From NCBI GenBank assembly GCA_030737875.1, contig CM060922.1, forward strand, positions 760,193,603 through 760,257,602: a DNA stretch of 64,000 bases, written 5' to 3'. Positions 37,788-49,607 of the stretch are shown one piece after another. A model generated the notes under the pieces. That model had not been told where the DNA came from and did not search any database. It was given only the letters and a program-made list of their open reading frames with translations. The stretch comes from Allium sativum. Its lineage: Eukaryota > Streptophyta > Magnoliopsida > Asparagales > Amaryllidaceae. Every line of letters begins with the position of its first letter. Within the stretch, counting starts at the first letter, position 1. The position numbers were made by a program, and so were the translations under genes.

Positions 37788-38490
37788 GAAGAGGAAGGAG
37801 GTTGAGGAGAATGACGATGGATTTTATATGGTGAGCAACGAGAAAGGAGAGTTGAAGGTTGTGAGAGGAGGATTGGGATTAAAGAATTTGATCGGGAATT
37901 GGTCAGGTTTGTTTCATTGCTGCGGCATAGCTATGCAGTGATTGCACTGCAAAGCTTTGCAATGCTATTTGCAGTGCAAAGCTTTGCTGTGCAAAAGCTT
38001 TGCCAAAGCTTTGCTGTGCAAAAGCTTTGCCAAAGCTTTGCTGGCAAAGCTTTGCTGCGGCAAAGCTTTGCACTGCTATTTGCAGTGCAAAGCTTTGCTT
38101 TGTAAAAGCTTTGCCAAAGCTTTGCTGCGGCAAAGCTTTGCAGTGCAAAGCTATGCAGTGATTGCACTGCATAGCTTTGCCGCGGCAAAGTGATTGCACT
38201 GCATAGCTTTGCCACGGCAAAGCTTTTCAGTGCATTGTATATAACAAAATGAATCATCCAACGTTACATGCATTGTATATAATGGTCAGGTTATTTACGT
38301 ATATAATGGTTTGAATGCATTGTATTAGCTGTTTATTTTGTGCACTCACATTTTTCCAATTTTTGTTACATGCATAAATCTATACTGCAGCACTAACAGT
38401 TTGATAATTTCTTTCTTAGGAATGGATATTAAGGAGAAAAAGGAGCACAAGGAGATTAACAGGAGCAGAAGAAAGTTAGAACTGTTATAA
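37788..38490 (+). CDS. Candidate last two exons of a small spliced gene inside the CACTA element
   Basis: Exon 37788-37906 follows a TTCACAG acceptor, has an open frame rich in Glu, Lys and Gly (EENDDGFYMVSNEKGE, then GLGLKNLIGNW) and ends CAG before GTTTGT. Exon 38420-38490 follows TTTCTTAG. Joining them keeps the frame through a Gly codon and gives a short basic tail (KEKKEHKEINRSRRK) ending at TAA. Upstream exons are unclear: an acceptor at about 37486 (TTGTTGCAG) and a CT-rich leader near 36780-36900 are possible parts. I do not recognise the protein. It may be a host gene fragment captured by the transposon, or the element's own gene. Reading frame agreement across the intron is the main support. 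Confidence 0.4.
37925..38228. repeat. Array of GCAAAGCTTTGC palindromes in the candidate intron
   Basis: More than ten copies of the 12-bp palindrome or its core AAAGCTTT, joined by short GC-rich linkers (GCAGTGC, GCTGCGGC, CACTGC), fill about 300 bp just after the candidate donor. The open frames on both strands here come from the repeat. Confidence 0.9.
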
Positions 38491-38689
38491 AGTCTTTGTA
38501 TCTTCAGTTTTGTCAATGTATTATGTAAAAAAATGATGAGTTTGAAATTAATAATATATTGTTTTGGTTCATGGTTTAAGTTTGTTTGATATTTTCAGTT
38601 TTGTAGATAATATGTTCTGCAATGAATTCTTTTATTAGTAATATGTATATAATTTGTGGATATATTACAATTGTAAAATATAAAAATTG

Positions 38690-38924
38690 TAATAAAATGT
38701 AAAAATTAAAACAACAACGGTGCATAACTGTTGTAATAAACTTATTACAACGGTGGAAAAAAGTTGTAAAATATACATATTACAACGGTCTTGCAACAGT
38801 GCAGAAAAGTTGTAAAAGATATTAGGCTATTACAACTTCTTAAGACACGACGGTTTGCCCACCGTTGTAAAAACCCTATTACAACTGTGTTCCACCGTTG
38901 TAATAGGGTCATTTTGTTGTAGTG
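38690..38924. repeat. Right end of the CACTA element
   Basis: Subterminal ACAACGGTG, CACCGTTGTAA and diverged ACAACAGTG-type motifs in both directions run up to the inverted terminus ending GTTGTAGTG. Confidence 0.85.
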
Positions 38925-39538
38925 GATCGAACTATGCAGCGTCGAGGATGGAGGGGAGGCGCACCCGATGAGGTAGGTGGGGCCCAGTTTGATCTCAGCA
39001 GTCGGCGGCGGCGGCGGCTTGAAGTCTCCGACTTCGAGGGTGCGGATCTCAAGAAATACTGATCGAAAAAAAAACCAAATTTTTTATGGATTTGAAGATC
39101 GAGAGATTCTCTACAAAATTCTCAACTGGGGCTTGCGATTTTATTAAGCGGTTTGAGAGATAGGGAGGAGAAAAGGGAAGAACGCTCGTCCACCGTCGAC
39201 TAGAGAGAATATCGGGTTTTTTTTATAATTTTTGAAATTTAATTAATTAATGGAAAAATATTATTGCCCGATATATATTGAAATTCCAAAAATAGTGTTT
39301 TCTTATTCGAACTCCAAATCAAACCCAACGACTGAAGCCCCTAGCTAAATACCCCCATTCCGGACATAATGGAATATGTTTCGTGGCCCATTCGGCTGTT
39401 TCAGTCAGTAATTCTTCAAATTAAAATATAAAACATTCAAATATGGATTTGAACATACATTTTAATTTGCCGGGGCAACATACTGCTTTCAAAAATTCCC
39501 GAAAAATAAATTTAGCTGTGTTGGGATGATACGGTCTC
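38925..39538. other. Flank between the CACTA element and element C
   Basis: Starts with the duplicated GAT and ends with GTCTC, the target duplication of C. A GGCGGCGGCGGCGG run near 39003 and AT-rich stretches; no coding frame. It should continue at 59662 once C is removed. Confidence 0.6.
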
Positions 39539-42500
39539 TGTAACACCCCGGATTTTTGAATAATCAAATTAACTAAATTAAAGAATAATTAATCTCAGAC
39601 GTGAGAATTAAGGAAAATGGGTTTGCGTGAATTGGACTTCATATGAAGAAGTTATGGCGATCGGAAGTTTCAGAAAATTCAAAACAGATTTTCAGAAAAT
39701 TCAAATTTCGGAGTCAGACAGGCAAGGCGGGAAAATTCCCGCCAGGGCCCGGTCGACCTGGGGGTCGAACTGCCTTAACCAGGTCGACCATAGGGTCGAC
39801 CTGCCCCCCCGAGCAGATTTGATTGATGACATGTTTGTGACTATGTGCTGACTCATTAGGGTTTCTGATCTGCTCTGATTGGCTGGGATTAATTCTGGGT
39901 TGATCGGTCGACTTAAACTAATCCTAAACTCTATAAAAACACCTATAGACACAAACCCTAAAATTAAAACAAAATTGTATTCAAGGCCTCCATGCCGTCA
40001 CCTTGCAACTCAGAATAGCCGCCGCCCATTAGAGAGGAAGAAAGCAAATCAAATTCAATCCTTTTCAACTCTAACAATGAATCTTCTTCAAGGGAAAGCT
40101 ATTACAACTTCAGAACTCATAATTCAGAATTCAAGACCTTCTCTGAATTGTGAGTTCGATAATTTTAATAAAATAATTAGCAAATTAATTGGATTGATTT
40201 ATGATGTGGACTATTTGGATATGATGTGAATTATTGCCCGCATGTTATTATTCATGTAGTAAAATTGTGATGTTTATGTTGTAAATTCTATGATGTTATC
40301 TTGTAAAGTTGTGATCATCTATGTTGTAATTTTATGATTGGCTTATGTATAATCGAATCACCATGTTGTTCATATGCTAGTTTGGGTATGTTGATTCATA
40401 TGATAAATCATAAGTATGTATGCAAGTTTAGATTTTTATTAAGACATGAATCATATGCAAGTTGGGGAAAATTATATATAACCTTACATGCTTCATGGCA
40501 TCTATTTTAGATCTAAAGTTAGGCTATGACATGTGTGAGTTATATGCCAAATTCTACATGCTAGTTTACATGTTTAGATGTAAGTTTATACCATTGTTAT
40601 GTTGCATAAATCACATATGCAAGCTTATATGAATACATGTGTTTGAAAATGAATCATGTTATGCAAGTTTGTGGTTACTGCCTATGCAAGTTTACACCTT
40701 TAGATGTAGATCTATGACATACATGATTTATGCAAGTTTGTGACCATTATCTAAACAAGTTCACACCTTTAGATTTGGATTTATGACATATGTAATTTTA
40801 TGCAAGTTGTAACTTTGGCCTATGCAAGTTTTAGATGTAGAACATCATTCACACATGCAAGTTCACCCATTATGTTTAGATCTAGTTTTAATTATATGTA
40901 TGTTGTGATGTTTTCTCTTTATTCCATGAGTTAGACTATTCGAGTCTAACGTATATTTTACGTTAAACGAACGAACGTACAACGTGGGGGTAAAAGGGGA
41001 TAATATTAAAAGATTTAATTGGCATAAATGCCTTAAAAGGCATAAAATAAATTTGTGATGAAAATTGGTATGATTTTACATACCATAAATGGATGGACAT
41101 AATTGAGTAAATTATGGACATCATTAAATTTGGAATTGATTGATAATTTGAATAGGGAAAGTAATTCAAATTGGGGAATGATTAATTAGGTGTAATTAAT
41201 CGTGTAAGACACGAGGTTAGGCTCTTTTGTGGTGTAAGACTGCCCGGACCCGCCCGGCAAATCCAGATGCCACAATTGCCAGTCTAATGTGGGAGGTCTT
41301 AGGCATAAATTAAATGCGTAACAGTTGTAAAGACACGAGGTTAGGCTTGTTTGTGGTGTAAGACTGCCCGGACCTGCTCGGCAAATCCAGCTGCCACAAA
41401 TGCCAGTCTAATGTGGGAGGTCTTTACGAGGTTACGGTCTTAATGAATTAAGAAACACTTAACCAGATAAACATGTAGTGGGACATGAGGGGGTTAAGTG
41501 GGTGCCTTGGGTGGCATGTGGAATCTAGTGGGTGCCTTGGGTGGCATTTGAAATACGATTAGAAACACTTAACCAAAATTTGAAACATGTAAGTGAACGT
41601 GAATAAGGAAAGGGTTAAGTGGGATGTACTAGAGGGGACCAAGCTTAGGTGGATAGCTTGTGTCAAGTAATGGGGGCCCGTTTCAACCAGTAACCCATGA
41701 GTATCTCTGTGGGCTCGACCAAAGTCGAGGACGTGACACGCGTACTGGGCTTGACTGTAAGAGGCCAAAACGGATTAGCGGTGGCAACGCAAGTCCAACG
41801 GGTTCATGTGCGTGTGTGGGCCCGAGCTGGTAAGTAAGACGTTGTTGCATCGTGTAGGTATAAGCCGTGCATTCTTGGTGGTATCGGGTTGCCACTTTAG
41901 GGAGTGATACACCCCACTGTGGGGCCAGCACGGGTATCTACGAGTTAGGGAGCCGATCGCTTGGGGGTAGTGGGTACACCTAGTGGAGATAGGGGCAGGC
42001 GGCACCTATGAAGGCAGCTAGGGGTGCACGAAACTACCAATATCATTATTAAGTTCTGTAGGCGGGATCAACCTTAGGGTGACTAGTGGTGGTGCAGTAT
42101 AGCAATTATCTCATAGTGTTTGTGTAGTTTAGTAATTATATTACAGTGGGTTAGGTGCGCTTTAACGATATCGTTGTTCATCCTGTTTCCTTGTTTACTC
42201 TGCCATACTCAATGGTTCATGGTCATTTCCTGATTTTCCAACTTATGCCTTAGCCTAGTTACTTTGGTGATTATATTGTTAAAGTTATCGCACTCGCCAG
42301 ACTTTATGTCTAACCCCCTTTGCTTCCTCCTCTTCTCTTCCTTCCCCCCCAGGTGCTCAGGTTGGAACTAGCACCAGTGGAGCTTGATTTTGGACAGCTG
42401 TGCTTCTTGCTTTTAGAAGATTGCTTGGATCGCTGAAGTAAAGTTCAGCCTCTCTTTTATTTATGGCTATTTTGTATTGGGGATTATGTCTTTCAATTTA

Positions 42501-42724
42501 TGTACTTTGATTTAATCAAGATGGATATTATGTACTTGGCTCTGGTTTTGATGATGTAATCAAACATATGTATTTTCCGCTGCAATGAAATAAAATTTTT
42601 AATTTTTCAAGTACTGTTTATATCTGTCTTGTTGTTAAGTTTATGTTCTATACTCACTTAAAACTCTTCATAGAAGTTAATGCATTCCCTTTGTGAGTGA
42701 CATTAATGGACATGGGGTGTTACA
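39539..42724 (+). repeat. 5' LTR of element C (3186 bp)
   Basis: TATA box at 39932-39939 (TATAAAAA). GGTCGACC-type sites at 39750-39803. Hairpin module pair at 41208-41423. Donor-like GGTAAGT at 41829-41835 and pyrimidine-tract AG at 42351-42352. Compared with the 3' LTR it lacks about 57 bp of U3 near 39620. Confidence 0.95.
41208..41423 (+). repeat. Tandem pair of hairpin modules, 5' LTR of C
   Basis: Modules 41208-41300 and 41332-41423, GACACGAGG to GGGAGGTCTT. TTGTGG pairs with CCACAA; outer TTAGGCT with AGTCTAA through one G-T pair. Loop core GCCCGGACCCGCCCGGC. The 3' LTR copies are at 58134-58224 and 58258-58349. Confidence 0.85.
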
Positions 42725-42726
42725 CG

Positions 42727-42738
42727 TGGTATCAGAGC
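42727..42738 (+). promoter_or_regulatory. Primer-binding site of element C (initiator-Met tRNA)
   Basis: TGGTATCAGAGC is the complement of the plant initiator-Met tRNA 3' end and lies two bases (CG) after the LTR. The leader that follows (42739-42932) has no frame and ends in a T-rich tract and CAGC before the gag ATG. Confidence 0.92.
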
Positions 42739-42932
42739 TGAAGGTTACCGGAACAAATATGAATTTTTGAAAAACTATTTTTCAAAACAATTTTTATAAA
42801 GAAGTACTTTCAAAAGTATGATTTAAGGAAAGTATTTTCAAGAGAAAAGTATATTTTGGAAAGCATAACCCCAAGAGCCATATATCTTTCCCTCGGTTCT
42901 TTTATATTGAATCTTTCCTTTCTCGTTTCAGC

Positions 42933-43914
42933 ATGTCTGAAGCATCTGAGATACCAGAGGGCGTTCATGTGCCCGGTTGGTTTCGTTAATATCTCGAGGC
43001 TAGGGCCTCCACCGCAGGTCCAGCAAATCCTCCTCCTCCCCCCTCCTCCTCGTGTCGATAATTTCGCAAAGATATGTAAGGACTTTAGAGCAATGGGTGG
43101 GAAACCTTTTCACGGGACGGAGACATTTGTTGAAGCTCGTAACTGGCTAAAGGAGGTGGAAGAATTGTTTGGAATCTTTGAAGTGGATGATGGAAGAAAA
43201 GTCCAGCTAGCTGCCTGGCTAATGAAGGATGAGGCCTCGTTTTGGTGGGAGGTCACTAATGGGGGACGTCCAGTCGATACATAGCCAGATTTTAGGCAGA
43301 GGTTTGAGGCGAAGTTTCTCTCACGGGCTGAAGAGAATCTATACATGGAAAGGTTTTTGGCGCTGAAGCGAGGGAATCTATCGGTGAAAGAGTACGTCAA
43401 CAAATTCAACCAATTGGCAAGGTTTGGCTTAGACTTGGTGAACACTCCAGAAAAGAATGCTCTAAGATTTGTTAAGGGTTTAAACGAGCCGCTTCATGGG
43501 TTAGCTATGACCCACATTCCCATGGGGGCTACCTTTGAGAGGTTAGTTGACATGGCGCTCATGCATGAAGAGGAGAAGGGCGCCAATGCTAATAAGACAC
43601 CCGAGAAGAAAGGGGATCAAAAGAAGCCGCAACAACAAAACAAGAAAGGTGGCAAAGGCAATAATGCTAAGGGGAAGAAGAAATGCTTTAACTGTGGGAC
43701 ACCCGGCCATCTAAGCAAAGATTGTAGGAAGAAAAAGAAGACTGGTTGTTTCCACTGTGGCGAAGCGGGACATCTTATTAAGGACTACCCAAAGAAAGGG
43801 CAGAGGGCAGGGTCTACCTTGGGAGGACAGGTGCAAGCTCTTATGGCACCAGGGCAGGCAAGGGGACAAGTTCAGGCTCTCGTGGTCCCACCGCTGCAAG
43901 AACGAGGTAGAGCA
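42933..43914 (+). pseudogene. gag: gag of element C (broken)
   Basis: Starts ATGTCTGAAGC after TTTCAGC, as in A. TAA at 42987-42989 and a frameshift in the C/T-rich proline stretch (about 43030) break the N-terminus. The capsid part then reads FAKICKDFRAMGG, EARNWLK and KDEASFWWE up to TAG at 43282-43284, the codon that is Trp in A and also TAG in R. From 43345 the frame is open: [14 protein letters not shown], a Lys/Gln linker, one intact CCHC knuckle and a second knuckle whose last Cys is Tyr. The end given is the approximate start of protease. Confidence 0.9.
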
Positions 43915-46278
43915 ATTTCCGTTGAAAGTTTAGTTTTTCTGTTTGATCATCCTGTCCGTACTTTATTCGATTCTGGCGCATCGCATTCATTTATTTCTAC
44001 ATCATTAGTTGAAACACTGCACTTAGATACTAGTCTAGTTACTGATCCCTTAGTAGTCTCAAATCCTATTGGTGGTTCGGCTCATCTTTCTATGATTTGT
44101 CGGGATTTGAGAGTGTTTATTTTGGGCGTTGAGTTTGAGTGCAACGCTTTTGTTCTTGGCTTCATGGGCTACGGTTTAATTCTAGGTATAGATTGGCTAA
44201 CTAGATATGGGGCCATCCTAGATTGTGAGAGAAGGGTAGTTAGATTGTTGACTCGTTCTGGAAAGACCCTTGATATTTCTTGTGACCCTAGAGGTCCAGT
44301 AATGCTTAGTTACCTAGAATCCCTTGACGCATCCAATGATGATTTACATTCTGTTCCCATAGTCCGTGAATATGCTGATGTCTTCGATGAGGTGAGGGGT
44401 TTACCCCCAAAACATGAGATAGACTTTCGAATATGTCTAGTGGACAATGCAAAGCCAGTTGCATTGCCAGTGAGCCACATGGCTCCAACAGAGAGAAGAG
44501 AACTCAGTAAGCAAGTAAAAGAATTGCTTGAGAAGGGGTTCATCAGACATAGTATATCGGAGTGGGGTGCTCCAGTAGTGTTTGCCACGAAGGCGGATGG
44601 GTCCCTTAGACTTTGTGTGGACTATAGAGAACTTAATAAGCTTACTAAGAAGAATAGACACCCACTGCTGAGGATTGACGATCTCTTCAATCAGTTAGTT
44701 GGTGCCTCAGTGTTTTCGCTGTTGGACTTAGCCACAGGTTTTCATCAGTTGAGAGTGGCTGAGGATAGCATAGACAAGACTGCCTTTAGGACTCCAGACG
44801 GTTTCTTCGAGTGGCTGGTGATGCCCTTCGGTTTGACAAACGTCCCCACATACTTTGTTGATTTGATGAGTAGGGTGTTTAGGGAGTACCTTAATAAATT
44901 CGTGGTAGTCATCGTAGATGACATCTTGATCTTTTCTAAGAGCGAGGAAGAGCATGCCCTACATCTTAGGGAAGTGTTGGAGACTCTTCGAGCGCATAGC
45001 CTTAAAGCTATATTTTCTAAATGTCACTTTTGGAGGAAGGAAGTGTGTTTCTTAGGGCACGTGGTTTCCAAAGAAGGGATAGCCGTGGATCCCGCAAAGA
45101 TAGTGGCCATCCAAGATTGGAAGGTTCCTAAAAATGCTACCGAGGTGAGAAGTTTCTTAGGGTTGGCTGGCTACTATAGGAAGTTTATCAAAGACTTCGC
45201 AAAAATATCAGCTCCATTAACACACTTGACGAAGAAGAACTTAGTTTTCATGTGGGACCTAGATTGTGATGATGCGTTCCAACGTTTGAAGAGGGCTTTG
45301 ACCACAGCCCCAGTCTTAGTGTTGCCAGATGGGAGTAAGACATTTACCGTTTATACCGACGCTTGTGGGACAGGACTAGGCGCAGTCTTAATGCAAGAGG
45401 GAAGGGTAATAGCCTATGGTGGAAGGCAGTTGAGAGTGCATGAAAGAAATTACCCTACACATGACCTAGAGTTGGCCGCTATTGTTTTCGCGCTTAAGTC
45501 TTGGCGTCATTATCTTCTTGGCGAGAAATTCGAATTGTTCACTGACCACAAGTCGCTAAAATACTTATTCTCTCAGAAGGACTTGAACTTAAGGCAGCAA
45601 AGGTGGATGGAATTCTTAGCATCCTACGACTTCGAGATAGCATATACCCCTGGCAAGGGTAACGTGGTGGCAGATGCCTTAAGTAGAAAAAGATTATCCT
45701 TGAGTCCGTTGTTTGTTGAGCGGCAAAGTTTAGAGTTCATCTCTACGTTTGACTTTACACCTTCCATTGACTTCGTACCTGGTTTGTTAGCATCCTTAGA
45801 GGTCAGACCTACGCTTTTGGGATGGATTGGCGAGGCACAGCGAGACGACCCACGGTTGGTTGAGTTAGTAGAAAAGCTCAAAGGAGGGGAGTCATCGAGC
45901 CATCTCCGTAGGTATACCCTAGATGATAAGGGTTGGTTGCGTAGGGACGGTAGACTTTGTGTACCACGGAACAAGAATCTGAGGAAGACCATTCTTGATG
46001 ATGCCCATCGTTCGAAGATGACCATTCGTCCCGGCGGGGACAAGATGTACATGGACATGATACGAGTTTACTTTTAGGTCGGCATAAAGAAAAATGTGGC
46101 TGAGTATGTCGCTAGATGCTTGGTGTGCCAACAAGTAAAAGCAGAGCAAAAGAAGCCCGGTGGATTGCTTCACCCATTGGAGGTCCCACAATGGAAGTGG
46201 GAAAGCGTCTCGATGGACTTTATTGACGGATTACCAAGATCGAGGAAGGGTAATACGGGGATTTGGGTCGTGGTAGAG
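43915..46278 (+). pseudogene. pol: pol of element C, first part: protease, RT, RNase H, integrase N-terminus
   Basis: Part of the 910-codon frame that starts at 43345. Counting from that Met: protease DSGA at 209-212; RT with DYRELNKL, catalytic LLDLATGF (Asp 461) and VDD (525-526); RNase H with Asp 672, Glu 709, Asp 734 and Asp 777 in the expected motifs. The integrase zinc finger has [11 protein letters not shown], where the second His is Arg. TAG at 46075-46077 replaces a Trp codon. The frame resumes with CLVCQQVKAEQKKP and MDFIDGLPRS until element F interrupts at 46278. RT and RNase H look intact by motif. Confidence 0.92.
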
Positions 46279-47401
46279 TGAAACACCCCACCTCCGTTAG
46301 GGTCACTCTCAAAGGGAATGCCCTAATTTCAGTGGAGGTTTATAAGTACAAGTCACAGATATACAAGACAGATATAAGAACACATATTTTGCAAACAGCG
46401 GAAGAACAACAAACTTTTATTTCATAAAGTCAAATATGCGTTACAACAACAACCTTTCCAAAAAACATAACATAATACTTTCATAATCTGTCTTGAGTAC
46501 ATTATTTAAAGAAGCATAAATAAAACATAAGTAAACTGCAAAAGCCCCATAGAGTGTGTCCAAAGCCGTAGTTCAAAACAGGAAAGTCCAAGCAATACAT
46601 TTCTCTTCTTCAAACTGGATGTTGAGGCTGATCAAGCTGCTGTGTTCCCTCCCTGAGGACCTGGGGGGGGGAAACGGAAGAAAGAAGACGAAAGAAAATA
46701 GAGTCAGACATAAAGCCTGAGTAAGTCTAGTACTACTTTGTCTATGAATAAAGAACTGGGTATGATAAGTAATAACAAGAAGTGGGCAAACACTATAAAC
46801 TTGGTTAAGTTGTCTAGGGTCGAATACACTATCGTACCCCATGTCAATCTCTGAACCCATATAAACTAGTTTCCAACTGGCACCCATAATCAGGGTGATG
46901 TGATCCATTCTATGATGATCGGCTCCTACTCGCATAGTTACATGTGTCTTACGGCCCCCGATGTTGTAGTTACCTATGCTGGTCCCACCATGGGGTGTAT
47001 CAAGTCCCATAGTGGCAACCCGACACAACCTTAGAGTGCACAGGTATGCTACTGGTGTCCAGTGCCTTATTTTTCTGCGCCGGAGTGTGTGCACGCCCGC
47101 ACTCCGTTAGAACCTACACTGCTACACCACCGCCGTCGCTTTGACCTCTTACAATCAGCCCAGTAATCGTGCCCCACCCTGCCTAGTTTCAGGGTATCCT
47201 GATACACCTTTTAGGGTTACTGCTGAAAAGGGTCCCCCGTTACTAGGTTTTCTATCTCTAGCCAACATGCTAAGTTGGTTAAGTGTTTCCTAACCTAACC
47301 CCACCAGTCCGTTTAGTTTAGCATGTTCCATTTTGATTAAGTCTTTAGTTCACTTAATCCTATCAATCCTGACTCAGCCTTAATTGTCTTATTAAGGCCC
47401 T

Positions 47402-47604
47402 GACCTCTCACATTAGACAGGTATTGTTGTGGCTGCCTGTTGCCGGTTGGTTCCGGGCAGTCTTACGCCACAACTCAGTCTAACCTCGGGTCCTTGCTGG
47501 GCTCCATGTTTAACCTCCCACATTGGATAGGTATTGTTGTGACTACTGGACAGCCGGGCGGTTCCGGGCAGGTTTACATCACAACTCAATCCAACCTCGG
47601 GTTA
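47402..47604 (-). repeat. Tandem pair of hairpin modules, left LTR of F
   Basis: First: TTAGAC/GTCTAA with GTTGTGGC/GCCACAAC. Second: TTGGAT/ATCCAA with GTTGTGA/TCACAAC. Both outer and inner stems differ between modules at positions that change together. Identical arrangement at 52604-52806. Confidence 0.85.
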
Positions 47605-48045
47605 AACACATCGTATGTTCTACATTTACATATTTTGTCATTCTTCTTTATTTCTTATATGTAAATATTTGCGGCCCATTATTAAGTTAATGGTGTAAAG
47701 ATCACACCAATCACGGGCCCAACCCATACTTGAATTTGGGCCCTTCTATTTTATATTTTCATTCATTGATTCATTTTAACCCAACGTTGTTTTCCCCCCG
47801 TTTTACACGTCCGTTCATATATATTGGGCTTAGCCTTTTAAAGCCCAATTTAGCCATGCGAAAGGGGAGGCTTATGGCGTATACACAAAGAGGGGAAGGT
47901 GAGCGCATGAACTTGCAATACGACGTTGGAAATACAAAATAGATATTGGTGTACTTGCATAGTGGCAACATAGGTGACATAAATCAAAGCATGTGAACTT
48001 GCATAGGTTTAACTACAACATGAACCTATATTCTTATTTAGGCAT

Positions 48046-48225
48046 AATGTCAAACATAAGCATGTCATAAATATTTCTAGCATAAGCATAGCATAATGTC
48101 AAACATAAGCATGGCATAAATACTTTTAGCATAAACATGGCATAATGTCGAACATAAGCATGGCATAAATACTTGTAGCATAAACATGGCATAATGTCAA
48201 ACATAAGCATGGCATAAATAAAGTT
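48046..48225 (-). repeat. ~54-bp direct repeats in the F LTR
   Basis: Three to four units of ATAATGTCAAACATAAGCAT followed by GGCATAAATACTT and AGCATAAACATGGC. The same array lies at 53248-53427. Confidence 0.85.
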
Positions 48226-49293
48226 AAATTTTTGTTCATGGCATAAACATAAACATGTCATGTTCATAAGGTTTCTACATGTTTACAAAGGGGATACTTT
48301 GTTACTAACACAAAAGCATAGTTCAACTTAATCATGGTTTAAGTCTAATCACATAACGATGGTATAAACATACTTATGCATAAAAATTCCTAATCATGGT
48401 TTTTGCTTAAACTTGCAAAAAGGGATTTTTGAGTCTAACCTAGCCATGTCTCACATATGTCATCATATAATTCTTTTAAACAAGATAGACTTAATCATAG
48501 ATTTCAATTATGCCAAATATCATTCATAGCCTAGCCATATTCATAAGCATGACTTAATACATGGATTATGGTGACAAAATTCCAACATAGTTTCATATGA
48601 ACTATAACGATCAAACTTGTCTCAATTGCTTGCAAAACGATTTATGCACAAAATATACATCATGACGACATAATAACAAAGCCCCAAACTTGCATAAATT
48701 TCACTCAACTACATACATGTAGCTTCAACATAGATTACATAATTTGCGCAATATTCCAAACGTATATTTGCATAGAACTACCGCATGTAGTTCTTTATAA
48801 TGAATAACATAATTTTGCACAAACACGAATTACTTCCATTGCCACAATTCAAGCATACACATCAACACAGTTGTTTATTTATACCAAAGTAATACTCTAC
48901 TTACAATGGCTGCGGCGAATTCTCTAATTAAGAGACACGATTCCTTTGTTGAATTGATTAGCTTTAGGTTGCTTGAATTGCTTTAGGCTTTAGAACTTTC
49001 TTCCTAACTCTCTCTCTAGTCGGCGGCTAATCTTTGTCGTTCCTCAGCAACATGGCGGCTATAATCTTATTTTGAATGAATAGATTAGGGTTTAGTCTAG
49101 GGTTGTTTATATAGAGGTTAGGAATTGATTAGGACCATTGATGTTGCTAGGTTAGATCGTAGCCATTCATTAGGAAGAGAGACCAATAAAAACCCGCCAC
49201 CTAGCCCTAATGACAAAGCAGACCACAGAAATTCGACCACACACCGACCTGGCCAGCCAGGGCTAGACCAGACCTGGCCAGCAGGTCATTTTT

Positions 49294-49400
49294 GACCTGG
49301 GCGCACTTGGCAGGTGCGCCAGGTCAAAAATGCACTGGCGCACTTCACAGGTGCGCCAGTTCATTTTTGTTCTGGCGCACTTCCCAAGTGCGCCAGTGCA
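49294..49400. repeat. Three consecutive hairpins in the U3 of F
   Basis: GACCTGG..GCGCAC/GTGCGC..CAGGTC, then ACTGGCGCAC/GTGCGCCAGT, then CTGGCGCACTT/AAGTGCGCCAG. They occupy the place where A, R and C have GTCGAC palindromes. The right-LTR copy is at 54496-54602. Confidence 0.85.
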
Positions 49401-49607
49401 TTCTGGCCCTTTTTCGGTTTTTCGCCCAACTTCGTTCGTCCATAACTTCTTCATACGATATCCGTTTTTCGAAAACTCGGACTCTATTTCGCGTATTTTT
49501 CCGAGACGAACGCAATGGCGTATCCCATTTCCCTTAGTTCTTTGATTTGAAATTAATTATACTTTAATTTGTGAGTTTCACAGTTATAGAATTCGCGGGG
49601 TGTTACA

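Larger units (their letters stand above)
35427..38924. mobile_element. Non-autonomous CACTA (En/Spm-type) DNA transposon
   Basis: The ends are CACTACAACAAAAACACC and, inverted, CACTACAACAAAATGACC. A 3-bp target duplication GAT (35424-35426, 38925-38927) fits this superfamily. Subterminal regions are packed with ACAACGGTG and its complement. No transposase-like frame is visible in the 3.5 kb, so it depends on another element. The interior contains a GC-rich block, a CT-rich 5'-UTR-like stretch (36740-37000) and candidate exons. Confidence 0.9.
46279..49607 (-). repeat. 3' LTR of element F (left end)
   Basis: Starts TGAAACACCCCACC, ends GGGGTGTTACA. Modules: CAGAC hairpin (46705-46719), G-run marking the pyrimidine tract (about 46663-46671), hairpin pair (47402-47604), ~54-bp direct repeats (48046-48225), TATATAAA on the minus strand (49106-49113) and a triple hairpin (49294-49400). 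No genes; frames such as 46573-47094 recur identically in the other LTR. Confidence 0.95.

Noticed and set aside
37899..38257. Overlapping frames on both strands rich in KALLCKSFA-type repeats
   Set aside because: Produced by the GCAAAGCTTTGC palindromes; no sign of a real protein.
42727..42738. tRNA gene
   Set aside because: Only a 12-base complement of the tRNA 3' end is present; it is a primer-binding site.
43282..43284. Programmed stop-codon readthrough as a firm call
   Set aside because: The bases after TAG differ between C and R and do not match the well-known CAA-TTA-type contexts; left as an open observation.
46573..47094. 173-codon minus-strand frame, repeated at 51772-52302
   Set aside because: Both copies are the same young LTR, so identity does not show coding constraint; no known domain.
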